Shown here: positions 33,759-42,029 of the stretch, piece by piece
Layout of the letters: every line of letters starts with the position of its first letter
Position numbering within the stretch: position 1 is the stretch's first letter
NCBI RefSeq assembly: GCF_035013165.1
Contig: NZ_JAYGJQ010000003.1
Coordinates: 248,001 to 312,000, forward strand
Source: Bacteriovorax sp. PP10
GTDB taxonomy: Bacteria; Bdellovibrionota; Bacteriovoracia; Bacteriovoracales; Bacteriovoracaceae
DNA: 64,000 nt
Direction: 5' to 3'
Position numbers and translations under genes: made by a program
The notes under the pieces: generated by a model
The model's database searches: none
What the model saw: only the letters and a program-made list of their open reading frames with translations
Told to the model about the DNA's origin: nothing

Positions 33759-35423
33759 ATGAAAAAGACTCGAATTCTTACCCCTATTTTTTTAACACTA
33801 CTGACATTGCCTCAGGCCTTTGCATTACAATGTCCACAAATAGAGAAAGCTCCTTTGTGTCCGCAAAATGGAATCACACTTTTAGATGAAACTTATCCTA
33901 CTCAGTCTTTTCTAATTTCGAATGCTCCCTTTATTCCAACAAAAGAGGCCAGGGGTGTAACTCGAAAGTTCATTTATAAAATTATTGATAATTATGATTA
34001 TGAAAACGTTCCACAGATCTTGATATCTGTTGCAGACGTTAATGAGTTCCGTGCACTGGTTGCTTCAACGAAAGCGGAGTTAGTGGGCAAGAAACTTGAT
34101 TCGAAAAAAATTGAAAGAATTATTGATCAAATGACTTTTGTCCCGGCGCCAAACTATACATGGCAGCAGGATTGGTTTGAATCATTTGTCGATTTAAAAA
34201 CCGGTGCTCCGGTTGTCAGACAAATTGATTCCTACCCTAGGGTTCGCAAAGATAATGGAAAAACATTGAGTGATGCTGGACTTAAATGTAATGTTAAAGA
34301 AGGCCCTCGTCTTATGGGCGATTATCCTGAAGACCTCATGACTGATCCCAGAAAAACAAACCAGACTTTTGGTTCAGGTGAAATGGGTGGAAATATTGAG
34401 GGAGCTCCCGGTGGATTCTGTCTAGTTGGAGACAACCAAGGTAAGAAATTTACTGATCAGTTTTGTGGAGACGCAGACAATGTGATTCAGCTTCAAACTT
34501 CATGGTTAGAAGTTGGGCACGTAGATGAGATATTTAAAATCATTCCTACACAATTTAATGATGGCCGTCCTAAAGAGTGCGAGTTCTCATTAATGGCCGC
34601 AAGTCCTAAAAAAGCTTTAGAGCTTATGAAAAGTCCTGAAAATGGTAAAACTCCTTTCATGGATTTCACAAACCCAGATTATGACCCAAGTGAGGCCCGA
34701 GATTCCAGATCTCTCAAAGGACTCGCAGGGAATTCGATTATCTGTAAATACGCTGAAAATATTATGAAGAATAAGGCCACTTCAGATGAAGTTAAACCTG
34801 CCGTGAAAGCAGTCTTTTACAAAATTTTATTTGGTGTCTCTATTGCGGAAGCTGCCGACGCAAAATTTAACATTAAGTCGATCTTTAGTCCGCAATATAA
34901 TCAAGATAATGACATTGGAAAGTTCAATGCTCTTTGTGCTCAAAACATCGACAAAGTTTCTAATTTTGAAATACAGGAAATGATGCTTGAAGACCCTCAA
35001 TTCATGAATCTCAATAATGCAATTGCTGAATCAATCGAAAATGATAAAGCTAAAATAAAAAGTAAAATTCTTTCTCGTCTTCCTCAATGTGCAAAGTATT
35101 ATAATGAGCTTGAAGTTCCTAATATTTTTCACGGAACACAACCATTTGTCCGCGCAGATGGAACACTTGAGTTACCAAGACCGGGTACAATTAATTCATT
35201 TCTTCCAAACCCAACAAACTCAGTTCTCATGAATAAAACAGTGACTTTCCCCAATACTGGTAATTTGATTTTTAATAAGTATTTAAAAGAAGAAATGGAA
35301 AAGAAAAAAATGAAGGCCGACTTTATTTCAACATGGGATTACTCTCATCTTGGTAAAGGAAATATTCATTGCTCTAGCCACTCACTTCCATACTGCCGTC
35401 CAAATACTCAAGGATCAAAATGA
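33759..35423 (+). CDS. Secreted protein-arginine deiminase (eukaryotic-type PAD catalytic domain)
   Basis: 554 residues. The signal peptide is ~1-22 (PQAFA-LQ). The body aligns by eye with the catalytic domain of animal PADs. YTWQQDWFESF matches the WxQD block (catalytic Asp138). GGNIEGAP equals PAD4 GNLEVSP. SWLEVGHVDEIFKIIP equals the DWLSVGHVDEFLSFVP block (His254, Asp256). SLMAASPKKALEL equals LLLASPRSCYKL. LEVPNIF and SFLPNPTNSVL match the later IPQLF and FFPNMVNML blocks. HLGKGNIHCSSHS equals RHGEVHCGTNV and supplies the nucleophile Cys538. All four catalytic positions are thus present. The two Ig-like N-terminal domains of animal PADs are absent. It would convert protein arginine to citrulline outside the cytoplasm; calcium dependence is unknown. 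The next gene overlaps its stop by four bases. Confidence 0.88.
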   Translation: MKKTRILTPIFLTLLTLPQAFALQCPQIEKAPLCPQNGITLLDETYPTQSFLISNAPFIPTKEARGVTRKFIYKIIDNYDYENVPQILISVADVNEFRALVASTKAELVGKKLDSKKIERIIDQMTFVPAPNYTWQQDWFESFVDLKTGAPVVRQIDSYPRVRKDNGKTLSDAGLKCNVKEGPRLMGDYPEDLMTDPRKTNQTFGSGEMGGNIEGAPGGFCLVGDNQGKKFTDQFCGDADNVIQLQTSWLEVGHVDEIFKIIPTQFNDGRPKECEFSLMAASPKKALELMKSPENGKTPFMDFTNPDYDPSEARDSRSLKGLAGNSIICKYAENIMKNKATSDEVKPAVKAVFYKILFGVSIAEAADAKFNIKSIFSPQYNQDNDIGKFNALCAQNIDKVSNFEIQEMMLEDPQFMNLNNAIAESIENDKAKIKSKILSRLPQCAKYYNELEVPNIFHGTQPFVRADGTLELPRPGTINSFLPNPTNSVLMNKTVTFPNTGNLIFNKYLKEEMEKKKMKADFISTWDYSHLGKGNIHCSSHSLPYCRPNTQGSK

Positions 35424-35812
35424 AATATATCATTTTTTCGCTATTATTTTCTCATACAGTTTATGCAAAAAATGTAACTGAATATGTATGTAATATCGAT
35501 AAGGATATAAAGGTCGAATTATCTTTATTAGATGCTAAGAATCCCAGTGTGAGCTTGATTCATAAAAATGCTAAATTTGGACTGTGTTTTTTTGAAACAC
35601 CGCCAACAAAAATAGATCTAGATAAAAAAGCGGTAAATCTCGAAACGCTATGGAATTTAGAATTAAAAAAATGCACTTATTATTCTGATAAATTAAAATC
35701 CAAACTAAGCCTTCTTCAAAGTTCTTCCTTTAAACAATCTGCGGGAAAGACTCCCAGCTACTTTCAACTCTTAACAGATCAGCAGCCACTTTTTTGTACG
35801 CCCAAGACTTAG
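35420..35812 (+). CDS. Small secreted protein coupled to the deiminase
   Basis: 130 residues, signal peptide ~1-16 (FSHTVYA). Four Cys in the mature part (CNID, GLCFF, KKCTYY, LFCTP) suggest two disulfides. Its ATG overlaps the deiminase stop (ATGA), so the two are translated together. No family is recognised. A role as chaperone, inhibitor or accessory subunit of the deiminase is plausible from position only. Confidence 0.7.
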   Translation: MKYIIFSLLFSHTVYAKNVTEYVCNIDKDIKVELSLLDAKNPSVSLIHKNAKFGLCFFETPPTKIDLDKKAVNLETLWNLELKKCTYYSDKLKSKLSLLQSSSFKQSAGKTPSYFQLLTDQQPLFCTPKT

Positions 35813-35919
35813 CCACCAAATATTGACAGTAGAAAGGCCCCGTACTCTCCCCATTCAAGGTGTAAGAGTTTGTAATCCTTATTATGTTTAACTTAAGTTT
35901 TTATAAATAAAAAACTAGT

Positions 35920-35925
35920 TATAAT
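35920..35925 (+). promoter_or_regulatory. -10 element, leaderless start of a three-gene operon
   Basis: TATAAT, then six bases (AGACCT), then the ATG at 35932. No Shine-Dalgarno sequence. Confidence 0.55.
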
Positions 35926-35931
35926 AGACCT

Positions 35932-36222
35932 ATGATTATCGATTCTAAACTACCTGGCTTCAAAAGCTACCTCAGTGAAGGCCGTCTTAACAATGACGCC
36001 TTAAAGACGTCTATTGACCAGTCTGCCGTGGCCGCGAGCGAACAAAACAATGTGGACCTGGAATTAAAAGACAGCACTAAAAACGCTCAGGACAGTTACA
36101 AAGAAAAAAAGAAAGAGCATTCAGAAAATCCTGAAGAGCAAAAAGAAGAAAAACCCAAAAAACATGTCGAGACAGAGGCCGAGGCCAAAAGTCGAAATAT
36201 GAAACTTCTAAATTTGCTTTAA
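35932..36222 (+). CDS. Small highly charged cytoplasmic protein, unknown
   Basis: 96 residues, no signal peptide or membrane segment. The C-terminal half is almost entirely Lys/Glu (KEKKKEHSENPEEQKEEKPK) and probably disordered or coiled. It is the first gene of a tight plus-strand operon: two bases separate it from the next gene, which encodes a periplasmic binding protein. Perfect TATAAT placed for a leaderless mRNA supports that it is expressed. Confidence 0.6.
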   Translation: MIIDSKLPGFKSYLSEGRLNNDALKTSIDQSAVAASEQNNVDLELKDSTKNAQDSYKEKKKEHSENPEEQKEEKPKKHVETEAEAKSRNMKLLNLL

Positions 36223-36224
36223 AC

Positions 36225-36986
36225 ATGAAGACCATTTTATTTTCATTTTTAATCATCACAACTTTTTCACATGCCCATGCAGAAACAATTCTGCTCAAGT
36301 CAGATAAATGGTGCCCTTTTACCTGCAATCCAACCCATACTAAAGACAAACAGCAAGGCTACATCATAGAAGTCGCCAAGATTATTTTTGAGCGCAAAGG
36401 CCATAATGTAGTTTTTCAAATTGATAACTGGACGAACTCTATTGAGAGTGTCCGCTTTGGTTTGGCCACAGGAATCGCAGCAACAACAAAACCAGATGCT
36501 CCGGATTTTATCTATCCTGCAAAAAGTATGGGAAGCAATAAAGAGTGTTTTTACGTTAAGGCAAAAGACCCTTGGGAGTTTATCAGCATCGCCAGTTTAA
36601 AGAACCGCAAGATTGGTATTGTCGAATCCTATGCTTACTCAGCGCCGCTTTTAAGCTATTTTAGAGAGTTCCCTGAACAGATTACTAAAAGTCATGGCGA
36701 AAACCCTTTAATGAAAAATATTGATAACCTCACAGAAGGTAAGATCAATACAATTGTAGAAAATCCTTTTGTCTTTAACTATTTTACAGAAAACAAAAAA
36801 ATACGTGACCAATTTGAAGAGGCCGGATGCACCGAAGGCGATCCACTCTACATTGGCTTCTCTCCCAAGAATCCCCGCTCAAAAGAATTCGCAAAAATCC
36901 TCTCAGATGGCATAGAAGAATTGAGAAAGGACGGAACTCTAGGTAAGATAATCGAAAAGTATTCTCTTAAAGACTGGAGTCCTTGA
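36225..36986 (+). CDS. Periplasmic substrate-binding protein (SBP_bac_3-like)
   Basis: 253 residues, signal peptide ~1-19 (TFSHAHA). Pattern of the amino-acid-binding-protein fold: ILLKSDKWCPFTC at the start, GYIIEVAKIIFERKGHNV, NWTNSIESVRFG, IGIVESYAYS in the hinge region and C-terminal LSDGIEELRKDGTLGKIIEKY. Two early Cys (WCPFTC) could form a disulfide. No ABC partners nearby; such orphan binding proteins are repeated in this window. Second gene of the 35932 operon. Confidence 0.8.
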   Translation: MKTILFSFLIITTFSHAHAETILLKSDKWCPFTCNPTHTKDKQQGYIIEVAKIIFERKGHNVVFQIDNWTNSIESVRFGLATGIAATTKPDAPDFIYPAKSMGSNKECFYVKAKDPWEFISIASLKNRKIGIVESYAYSAPLLSYFREFPEQITKSHGENPLMKNIDNLTEGKINTIVENPFVFNYFTENKKIRDQFEEAGCTEGDPLYIGFSPKNPRSKEFAKILSDGIEELRKDGTLGKIIEKYSLKDWSP

Positions 36987-36988
36987 TC

Positions 36989-37441
36989 ATGAATTATTGG
37001 CTAATGAAAAGTGAGCCCGATGTTTTTTCTATCGATAACCTAAAAACTAAGAAAAAATCAGGATGGGATGGCGTTCGCAATTATCAGGCACGTAATTTCA
37101 TGCGCGATGATATGAAACTGGGTGATGTGGTTTTATTCTATCATTCAAGCTGTGAAGTTCCAGGTGTAGCGGGCCTTGCAAAGGTTTCTAAGACCTCTCA
37201 CCCAGACCCAAGTCAATTCGATTCTAAAAGCGAGTATTACGACCCTAAAGCGACGAAAGAAGCTCCACGCTGGTTCATGGTAGAAGTTGAATTCGTAGAG
37301 AAATTCGACCACGTTATAACGCTTACAGAAATTAAAAACACGAAAGGTTTAGACAAAATGCCGCTAGTGCAGAAAGGGTCTCGCCTATCTATCAATCCTG
37401 TCACTGAGCAGGAATTTAAGATTATTAAGAACTTAGTTTAA
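36989..37441 (+). CDS. EVE domain protein
   Basis: 150 residues. MNYWLMKSEPDVFSIDNL followed by WDGVRNYQARNFMRDDMKLGD and VVLFYHSSCEVPGVAG is the standard EVE-domain start. The PUA-like fold binds modified bases in DNA or RNA. ATG 36989 has GGAG nine bases upstream; a TTG at 36983 is less likely. Follows the binding protein by two bases. Confidence 0.93.
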   Translation: MNYWLMKSEPDVFSIDNLKTKKKSGWDGVRNYQARNFMRDDMKLGDVVLFYHSSCEVPGVAGLAKVSKTSHPDPSQFDSKSEYYDPKATKEAPRWFMVEVEFVEKFDHVITLTEIKNTKGLDKMPLVQKGSRLSINPVTEQEFKIIKNLV

Positions 37442-37521
37442 TCCATTAAAAGTGCTTCCAAGAAGATGTTGATTTAGGGCAAAACCTATCCTAAAGTCAC
37501 GCATTCTTCTTGGAGACTCAT

Positions 37522-37947
37522 ATGAAAAACCTATTCATCATTCTTGCATCACTACTTTTTTCTGCACAAGTTTTTGCAGTTCAAAACGTTGTTTGTATTC
37601 CAGCACAAAAACCAAATGTAAAAATTTTAGTAACTTTTAATAAAAATATCGATCCAGCGAAACCTTTTATCGGTTCATATAATTGGGGAGCAACTCTCAC
37701 AATTACTCAAGTAGGTTCACCTAAAGTTTATGAGAATAAATCAGTGAGAATCACTCCTGAAGTTTATTATTCAGATATTAATTTAAGAGGTGATGCAGAA
37801 GGAGTTCACTTAAGACTTTACCCGCGCTTTGATACTAATAACAATTTCACAAACTATGAAGGCCAGCTTTTCATCAACGATCTCGATTATAAAATTTATT
37901 TTAACTTCATTGATCGCGATGGAGTGCCGGGCCTTACTTGTAAATAA
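37522..37947 (+). CDS. Small secreted protein, unknown
   Basis: 141 residues, signal peptide ~1-19 (LLFSAQVFA). Start set by GGAG six bases before the ATG at 37522. The mature part looks beta-rich with two Cys, one at each end (VVCIP, GLTCK). No recognised domain. Ends five bases before the stop of the convergent lipoprotein gene. Confidence 0.68.
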   Translation: MKNLFIILASLLFSAQVFAVQNVVCIPAQKPNVKILVTFNKNIDPAKPFIGSYNWGATLTITQVGSPKVYENKSVRITPEVYYSDINLRGDAEGVHLRLYPRFDTNNNFTNYEGQLFINDLDYKIYFNFIDRDGVPGLTCK

Positions 37948-37952
37948 GTGAA

Positions 37953-38348
37953 CTATGATCTAGGAGGATAGAAATTCATCGGTTGTGTGACCTCGTAAGA
38001 TTTCGCATTAATGGCCGCAGGAAATTTGAGTCCTTCTAAAATGTTTTTCATACAGATTAAGGCCTGGGCCGACTGAATATCGCTAGATTTTACTTCGGAT
38101 TTACCTACGCTTCCTTTTTCATTAACAACAAATTTAAAAGTAGCATTCGCTTCCAGCTCTCTAGGTGTTTTACTTGAATCCAGCTGAGATTCATAACAGC
38201 GTCTAAACTTCGAAACATTGTCTCTTAGAGTGTCCCTAATATCGCCAGGATTAATGCCTGTTATCGGATCGACTTCGTATTTTTCATGCGCGCAGCTTGC
38301 TAGTAATACGGCCATAAAAAAAATTGAAATTATCTTCTTAGTCTTCAT
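37953..38348 (-). CDS. Lipoprotein with AgmX/PglI-type TonB-like C-terminal domain
   Basis: 131 residues. Lipobox LLASC gives an outer- or inner-membrane-anchored lipoprotein. The body is the same domain as the C-terminus of the larger protein at 38392-39543: shared blocks are INPxxIRxxLRDxxxxFRxCYxSxLD, FKFxVxxxGxVxKSE, and the terminal QPMNFYP. It is a fourth gene behind exbB-exbD-tonB-like, with a terminator hairpin just before its ribosome-binding site. Possibly a partner or regulator of the energised complex. Confidence 0.78.
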   Translation of the reverse strand: MKTKKIISIFFMAVLLASCAHEKYEVDPITGINPGDIRDTLRDNVSKFRRCYESQLDSSKTPRELEANATFKFVVNEKGSVGKSEVKSSDIQSAQALICMKNILEGLKFPAAINAKSYEVTQPMNFYPPRS

Positions 38349-38360
38349 GTTAATTCCTTC

Positions 38361-38388
38361 AAAAAAAAGGCCCTCCGAAGAGGGCCTT
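38361..38388 (-). terminator. Intra-operon terminator before the lipoprotein gene
   Basis: Minus strand: GGCCCTC, loop TTCG, GAGGGCC and eight T. The T-run runs straight into GAAGGAATTAAC-ATG of the lipoprotein gene, leaving no space for a separate promoter downstream. Confidence 0.88.
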
Positions 38389-38391
38389 TAC

Positions 38392-39543
38392 TTACATACG
38401 TTTTGGATAGAAGTTCATCGGCTGAGATACATCATAGTTTCCACCTGATGTTGGCCTTGGGAATTGAATCCCGTGTAGAACGTTCTTAATACAGTCGCGA
38501 ACTTTATCAGAAGAAATTTCTTCTGATTGAATTTCTGACTTCGTCACTTTTCCTGCTCCACCAACGCTGAACTTAAAGTTCATACGCCCTTGGACACCTT
38601 CAGGATTTTTATTTCCATCAAGTTCAGACTGGTAACAGTAGCGAAATTGAGGAATATGATCGCGAAGAATTCTTCTAATTTCATCCGGGTTGATATTTGA
38701 TAGTGCGATTTTTTCAACCGGCACACCAGCGACCATAACCGATCCTTTTTGAGCAACGCCATCGAATCCTCGAGAAGAATCGATTGTTCCTTTTGCTGAT
38801 CCAGTTAAGCTACCAATGTTGGTAGCAACCTTAGCTGCATTAGGTGTACCGTTTGGTGAACCTGTAATAAAGCCGTCGCCGCCTCCACCACCAACACCGT
38901 TACCGATACCGCCGCCAGTTCCCATTCCTGCTCCACCATCGTCTTTAGCACCTTTGGCAGCAGCACGTTTGATCCCTTGACCGTTCTTTCTGATTGAGTC
39001 TGTTACATTCGTCATGTCCAGACCTTGGTACGTATCTCCAGATCCACCAGTGTTATTGTCTTTCGCTTTTACCTGGCTTGCTGCTGATCCTGAACCAACA
39101 GTAGTTCTTGGAGCTTTTCTTACGTCAGTTCCTGGCTTATAAGCTTCTTTCTTTTTAGAAGCTGGGTCACCTTTTTGAACGTCTTGAACTTTCTTCTGGT
39201 TTTTATCACCGACACGATCAGAATTTTTAACAACTCTGTCCGTACCATTTTTTACTTTTTCTTCAGGCTTAGGGACAACCACTTTTTCCGACTCAGGAGC
39301 TACAACTTTGTTTTGAACAATTTTGTTTTTCTTAGGCGGAGGTGTCACCATCGTCATCGTGATTGGAACTAACTTAGGTTCTTCCTTAAGTGTATGTTCC
39401 AGCTCCAGATGAGGAAGCTTGATTAAAAAGAAAAACAAGTGAATGATGAAGCTTCCAATCAAAGCGCGTTTATTAAAACGCTTTGTATTCTGCTCCATTG
39501 TCGATTCGCCAGGAGTATAAATGGGTTTCTTAACTGCACTCAT
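38392..39543 (-). CDS. TonB-like protein with AgmX/PglI C-terminal domain
   Basis: 383 residues. One N-terminal membrane helix (KRALIGSFIIHLFFFLI, ~25-43), then a long Lys/Pro/Gly-rich periplasm-spanning segment (~45-270) with Gly-rich clusters, then the C-terminal AgmX/PglI domain (~275-383) ending QPMNFYPKRM. This is the layout of TonB/TolA-like energy transducers driven by an ExbB-ExbD motor. AgmX/GltG-type proteins in myxobacteria belong to the gliding machine. The preceding genes are the motor pair, so a role in energy transfer to the outer membrane is likely. Confidence 0.83.
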   Translation of the reverse strand: MSAVKKPIYTPGESTMEQNTKRFNKRALIGSFIIHLFFFLIKLPHLELEHTLKEEPKLVPITMTMVTPPPKKNKIVQNKVVAPESEKVVVPKPEEKVKNGTDRVVKNSDRVGDKNQKKVQDVQKGDPASKKKEAYKPGTDVRKAPRTTVGSGSAASQVKAKDNNTGGSGDTYQGLDMTNVTDSIRKNGQGIKRAAAKGAKDDGGAGMGTGGGIGNGVGGGGGDGFITGSPNGTPNAAKVATNIGSLTGSAKGTIDSSRGFDGVAQKGSVMVAGVPVEKIALSNINPDEIRRILRDHIPQFRYCYQSELDGNKNPEGVQGRMNFKFSVGGAGKVTKSEIQSEEISSDKVRDCIKNVLHGIQFPRPTSGGNYDVSQPMNFYPKRM

Positions 39544-39556
39544 TTTTATTTCCTAT

Positions 39557-39997
39557 TTACTTCATTCTTTTTGTTGGATCTTCATCAGCAGCGATTGAAA
39601 AGTTCTTCGCTCCTGCACTCTTAGCAATGTCCATGATCTCTACTGCTTTTCCTAAAAATGCCTGAGTGTCACCTTCTAGGATAACTGATTCAGTTTTTAG
39701 CTCAGCAAGTTTTGCGATCATTTCTGTTGCCAGATTTTCTTCTGTTACATACTTCCCTTGAAGTGCCACTTTACCGGCCTTATCAAGAGTAATAATTAAA
39801 ATTTCATCCTGCTTCTTCTCATTAGTGATCGAAGTTTTTGGCAGCTCTATATCAAGACCTGATTCAAGTGCCGCACTCGATGTAACCATGAAAATAATCA
39901 GAAGCACGAGCATGATGTCGATCAGCGGAGTCATATTGATCTCCGATACGATTTGCTCCTCACCATCTGAACTATTATTTGAACTTCCCATTGCCAT
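39557..39997 (-). CDS. ExbD/TolR family biopolymer transport protein
   Basis: 146 residues; one membrane helix ~22-42. INMTPLIDIMLVLLIIFMV carries the proton-conducting Asp27 typical of ExbD/TolR. The periplasmic domain follows. Located 33 bases after the ExbB/TolQ-like gene and 13 bases before the TonB-like gene. Confidence 0.93.
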   Translation of the reverse strand: MAMGSSNNSSDGEEQIVSEINMTPLIDIMLVLLIIFMVTSSAALESGLDIELPKTSITNEKKQDEILIITLDKAGKVALQGKYVTEENLATEMIAKLAELKTESVILEGDTQAFLGKAVEIMDIAKSAGAKNFSIAADEDPTKRMK

Positions 39998-40030
39998 AAG
40001 GCACTCCTATTTAACTTTTAAAAATTAAAA

Positions 40031-40642
40031 CTATTTCTTAGCAGCATTAAATGATTCGGCCATATCGCCAAGACCATTTTTAAATTTCTGAAGTGCTTCA
40101 GAAATCATTACTAAGATGTAGTTGTAAAACATAACCGCTACTACCGCTACAAGGATACCTGCAGCTGTTGCGATAAGTGCTTCTGAAATTGAAACTGATA
40201 CGATCGCGAAACCTGCTTTACCAGCAGCACCGATTTGCTTGAATGACCCCATGATCCCCCAAACTGTACCGAATAGACCTACGAAAGGAGCAGATGATCC
40301 GATAGTACCAAGTATCCAAATGTTTTTCTTAAGACCTAATGTTGTTTCGTTAAGACGACGGTTCATACGAGCGTCCCATTCTTCAGAAGAAGAAGCTTCT
40401 TCGAAAACTGCAGAGTGAGGCTTTGCAATGATTTCTGGGCAGTTCTTATATAGCCATTCCATTTCGTTGAAACGTTTTGACTGAATAATTCTCATTCCTT
40501 CTTCATGGAAGAACTTTGCTTGCTTGTTGAAATTAATAAGAAACCAAATTTTTTGAATGGCAACTGTCCATACTGCTACTGAGAAAACCAGTAGTGGGTA
40601 CATGATAAAGCCACCTTGCTTAAATAATTGCATCAATTCCAT
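40031..40642 (-). CDS. MotA/TolQ/ExbB family proton channel protein
   Basis: 203 residues. Three membrane helices (~15-35, ~110-135, ~150-175). The core GTIGSSAPFVGLFGTVWGIMGSF and the second motif SISEALIATAAGILVAV are the TolQ/ExbB signature. First gene of the four-gene motor operon; AAGGAG lies before the ATG. Confidence 0.94.
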   Translation of the reverse strand: MELMQLFKQGGFIMYPLLVFSVAVWTVAIQKIWFLINFNKQAKFFHEEGMRIIQSKRFNEMEWLYKNCPEIIAKPHSAVFEEASSSEEWDARMNRRLNETTLGLKKNIWILGTIGSSAPFVGLFGTVWGIMGSFKQIGAAGKAGFAIVSVSISEALIATAAGILVAVVAVMFYNYILVMISEALQKFKNGLGDMAESFNAAKK

Positions 40643-40821
40643 TCGCTGACTCCTTGTCGCTGTAAGTATCGTATTTTATATATGACTCTTTCTATTGTAA
40701 TTCCTTAACGGCTAATTTAATTAATATTTTAGCTTAGATTCATATTTTTTTATTGAACTGGTTTACTCCGGCATTTTTGTCACTATTAGGAAATTATTTA
40801 AGAGGGCGTTATAATGACAAA

Positions 40822-41937
40822 ATGAAAAATAAATTACCTACTATTTTGCTCGCCCTATCCCTTTCATCACTTGTTGGATTCAGTACCGGTGATGAAGTTG
40901 AACTAGATGCCTTCTTAACGGCCAGGACCAGTCCTGACTTTATGAAGTACACCAAAAACATTGCAACAACGCTTGCAGAAGGGACAACCGGTGAAGTTGA
41001 AGAGATAAAAAATTTCGAGACTGGAAATTCAGGTATTAAAATGAAAGTGACTAGCGGGCCCAAGGCCGGTGAAAGCTACTGGGTTTACTATAATAAAAAT
41101 GCACCTGCCATAAAACTGGCATCACGAGATTCTAAAAAAGAAGTTGAACCTGCAAGTATTCCTGTTGTAGAAAAAACGAATACGCCAATAGCGCCAATTC
41201 AAGCTGAAACAACAATGGAAGTGACAGGTCGACGTGATATTGAAGAGCATTCTCTTGAAGAGGCGACAAGAATGGCCGACATTGCTTTAGGAAAAGAATT
41301 CCTGGGTGAAACTGTTAGTCCTAAAATGCTTCCTTGTGTAGCTGGCAATGACAGTCCTCTATCGCAAAATATCGATACCTACTCTCCACAAAATGCCTTA
41401 GCAGATATCAACTCTGGTGAATTAAAATTCATCGGACGTGAACTAATGCCAGGATCAGGACAAAATAGAACATGTATTTATCAAAATGCGAAAGTTTACG
41501 TTCTTTACAATAACTGTATGGCCAGTCGTAAAGAAGCACCGGCAACTGATATTGAAGTGATTTCAAAACAAGGTGGAAGCATGAAATTTTATGTGGAAAT
41601 CTTTGATGCCGGAAAACCTATGAGTAAATTAAGTCGTGATGAATATAAGAAAGGCACATTCAGTGTTGTGTATACAAAAACTCCTGCTCCAGGAAATCTG
41701 AATGTAAGTAAGATGGTAGATTATATTAAATCAAATGAAGTTAATGGAGATGCATGTTTTCTTGGAGCAAGTTTTAAAGCTCAAGACATGAATTCAAAAG
41801 CAACTTGTATCGGTGGCATCGAAAATAAAGTATCCGACTGGGCACCTTCTGCCGAGAGCTTCTGGAAGAATCCCCCACAAGAATGGTATTCTACTCAATC
41901 TAAGTTGAGAAAATTAGTAGAGACCACACCGTTCTGA
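40822..41937 (+). CDS. Secreted protein of unknown function
   Basis: 371 residues from the ATG at 40822 (signal peptide MKNKLPTILLALSLSSLVGFS). The first ~100 mature residues include a segment (GEVEEIKNF ... GIKMKVTSGPKAGESYWVYY) with the feel of an SH3-like barrel. The rest has five Cys in about 190 residues and no recognised motif. The GAGGG at 40802-40806 is too far from this ATG but well placed for a three-codon ORF (ATG ACA AAA TGA, 40814-40825) whose stop overlaps the start of this gene. Confidence 0.68.
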   Translation: MKNKLPTILLALSLSSLVGFSTGDEVELDAFLTARTSPDFMKYTKNIATTLAEGTTGEVEEIKNFETGNSGIKMKVTSGPKAGESYWVYYNKNAPAIKLASRDSKKEVEPASIPVVEKTNTPIAPIQAETTMEVTGRRDIEEHSLEEATRMADIALGKEFLGETVSPKMLPCVAGNDSPLSQNIDTYSPQNALADINSGELKFIGRELMPGSGQNRTCIYQNAKVYVLYNNCMASRKEAPATDIEVISKQGGSMKFYVEIFDAGKPMSKLSRDEYKKGTFSVVYTKTPAPGNLNVSKMVDYIKSNEVNGDACFLGASFKAQDMNSKATCIGGIENKVSDWAPSAESFWKNPPQEWYSTQSKLRKLVETTPF

Positions 41938-42029
41938 TAGTAATTGATAGAAAAAATGCACCAATTCTCTGTTTTAATTCTAAGAAATAGAAAACAATAG
42001 ATTATTGTCCTTTAATCGACGGAGTGATT

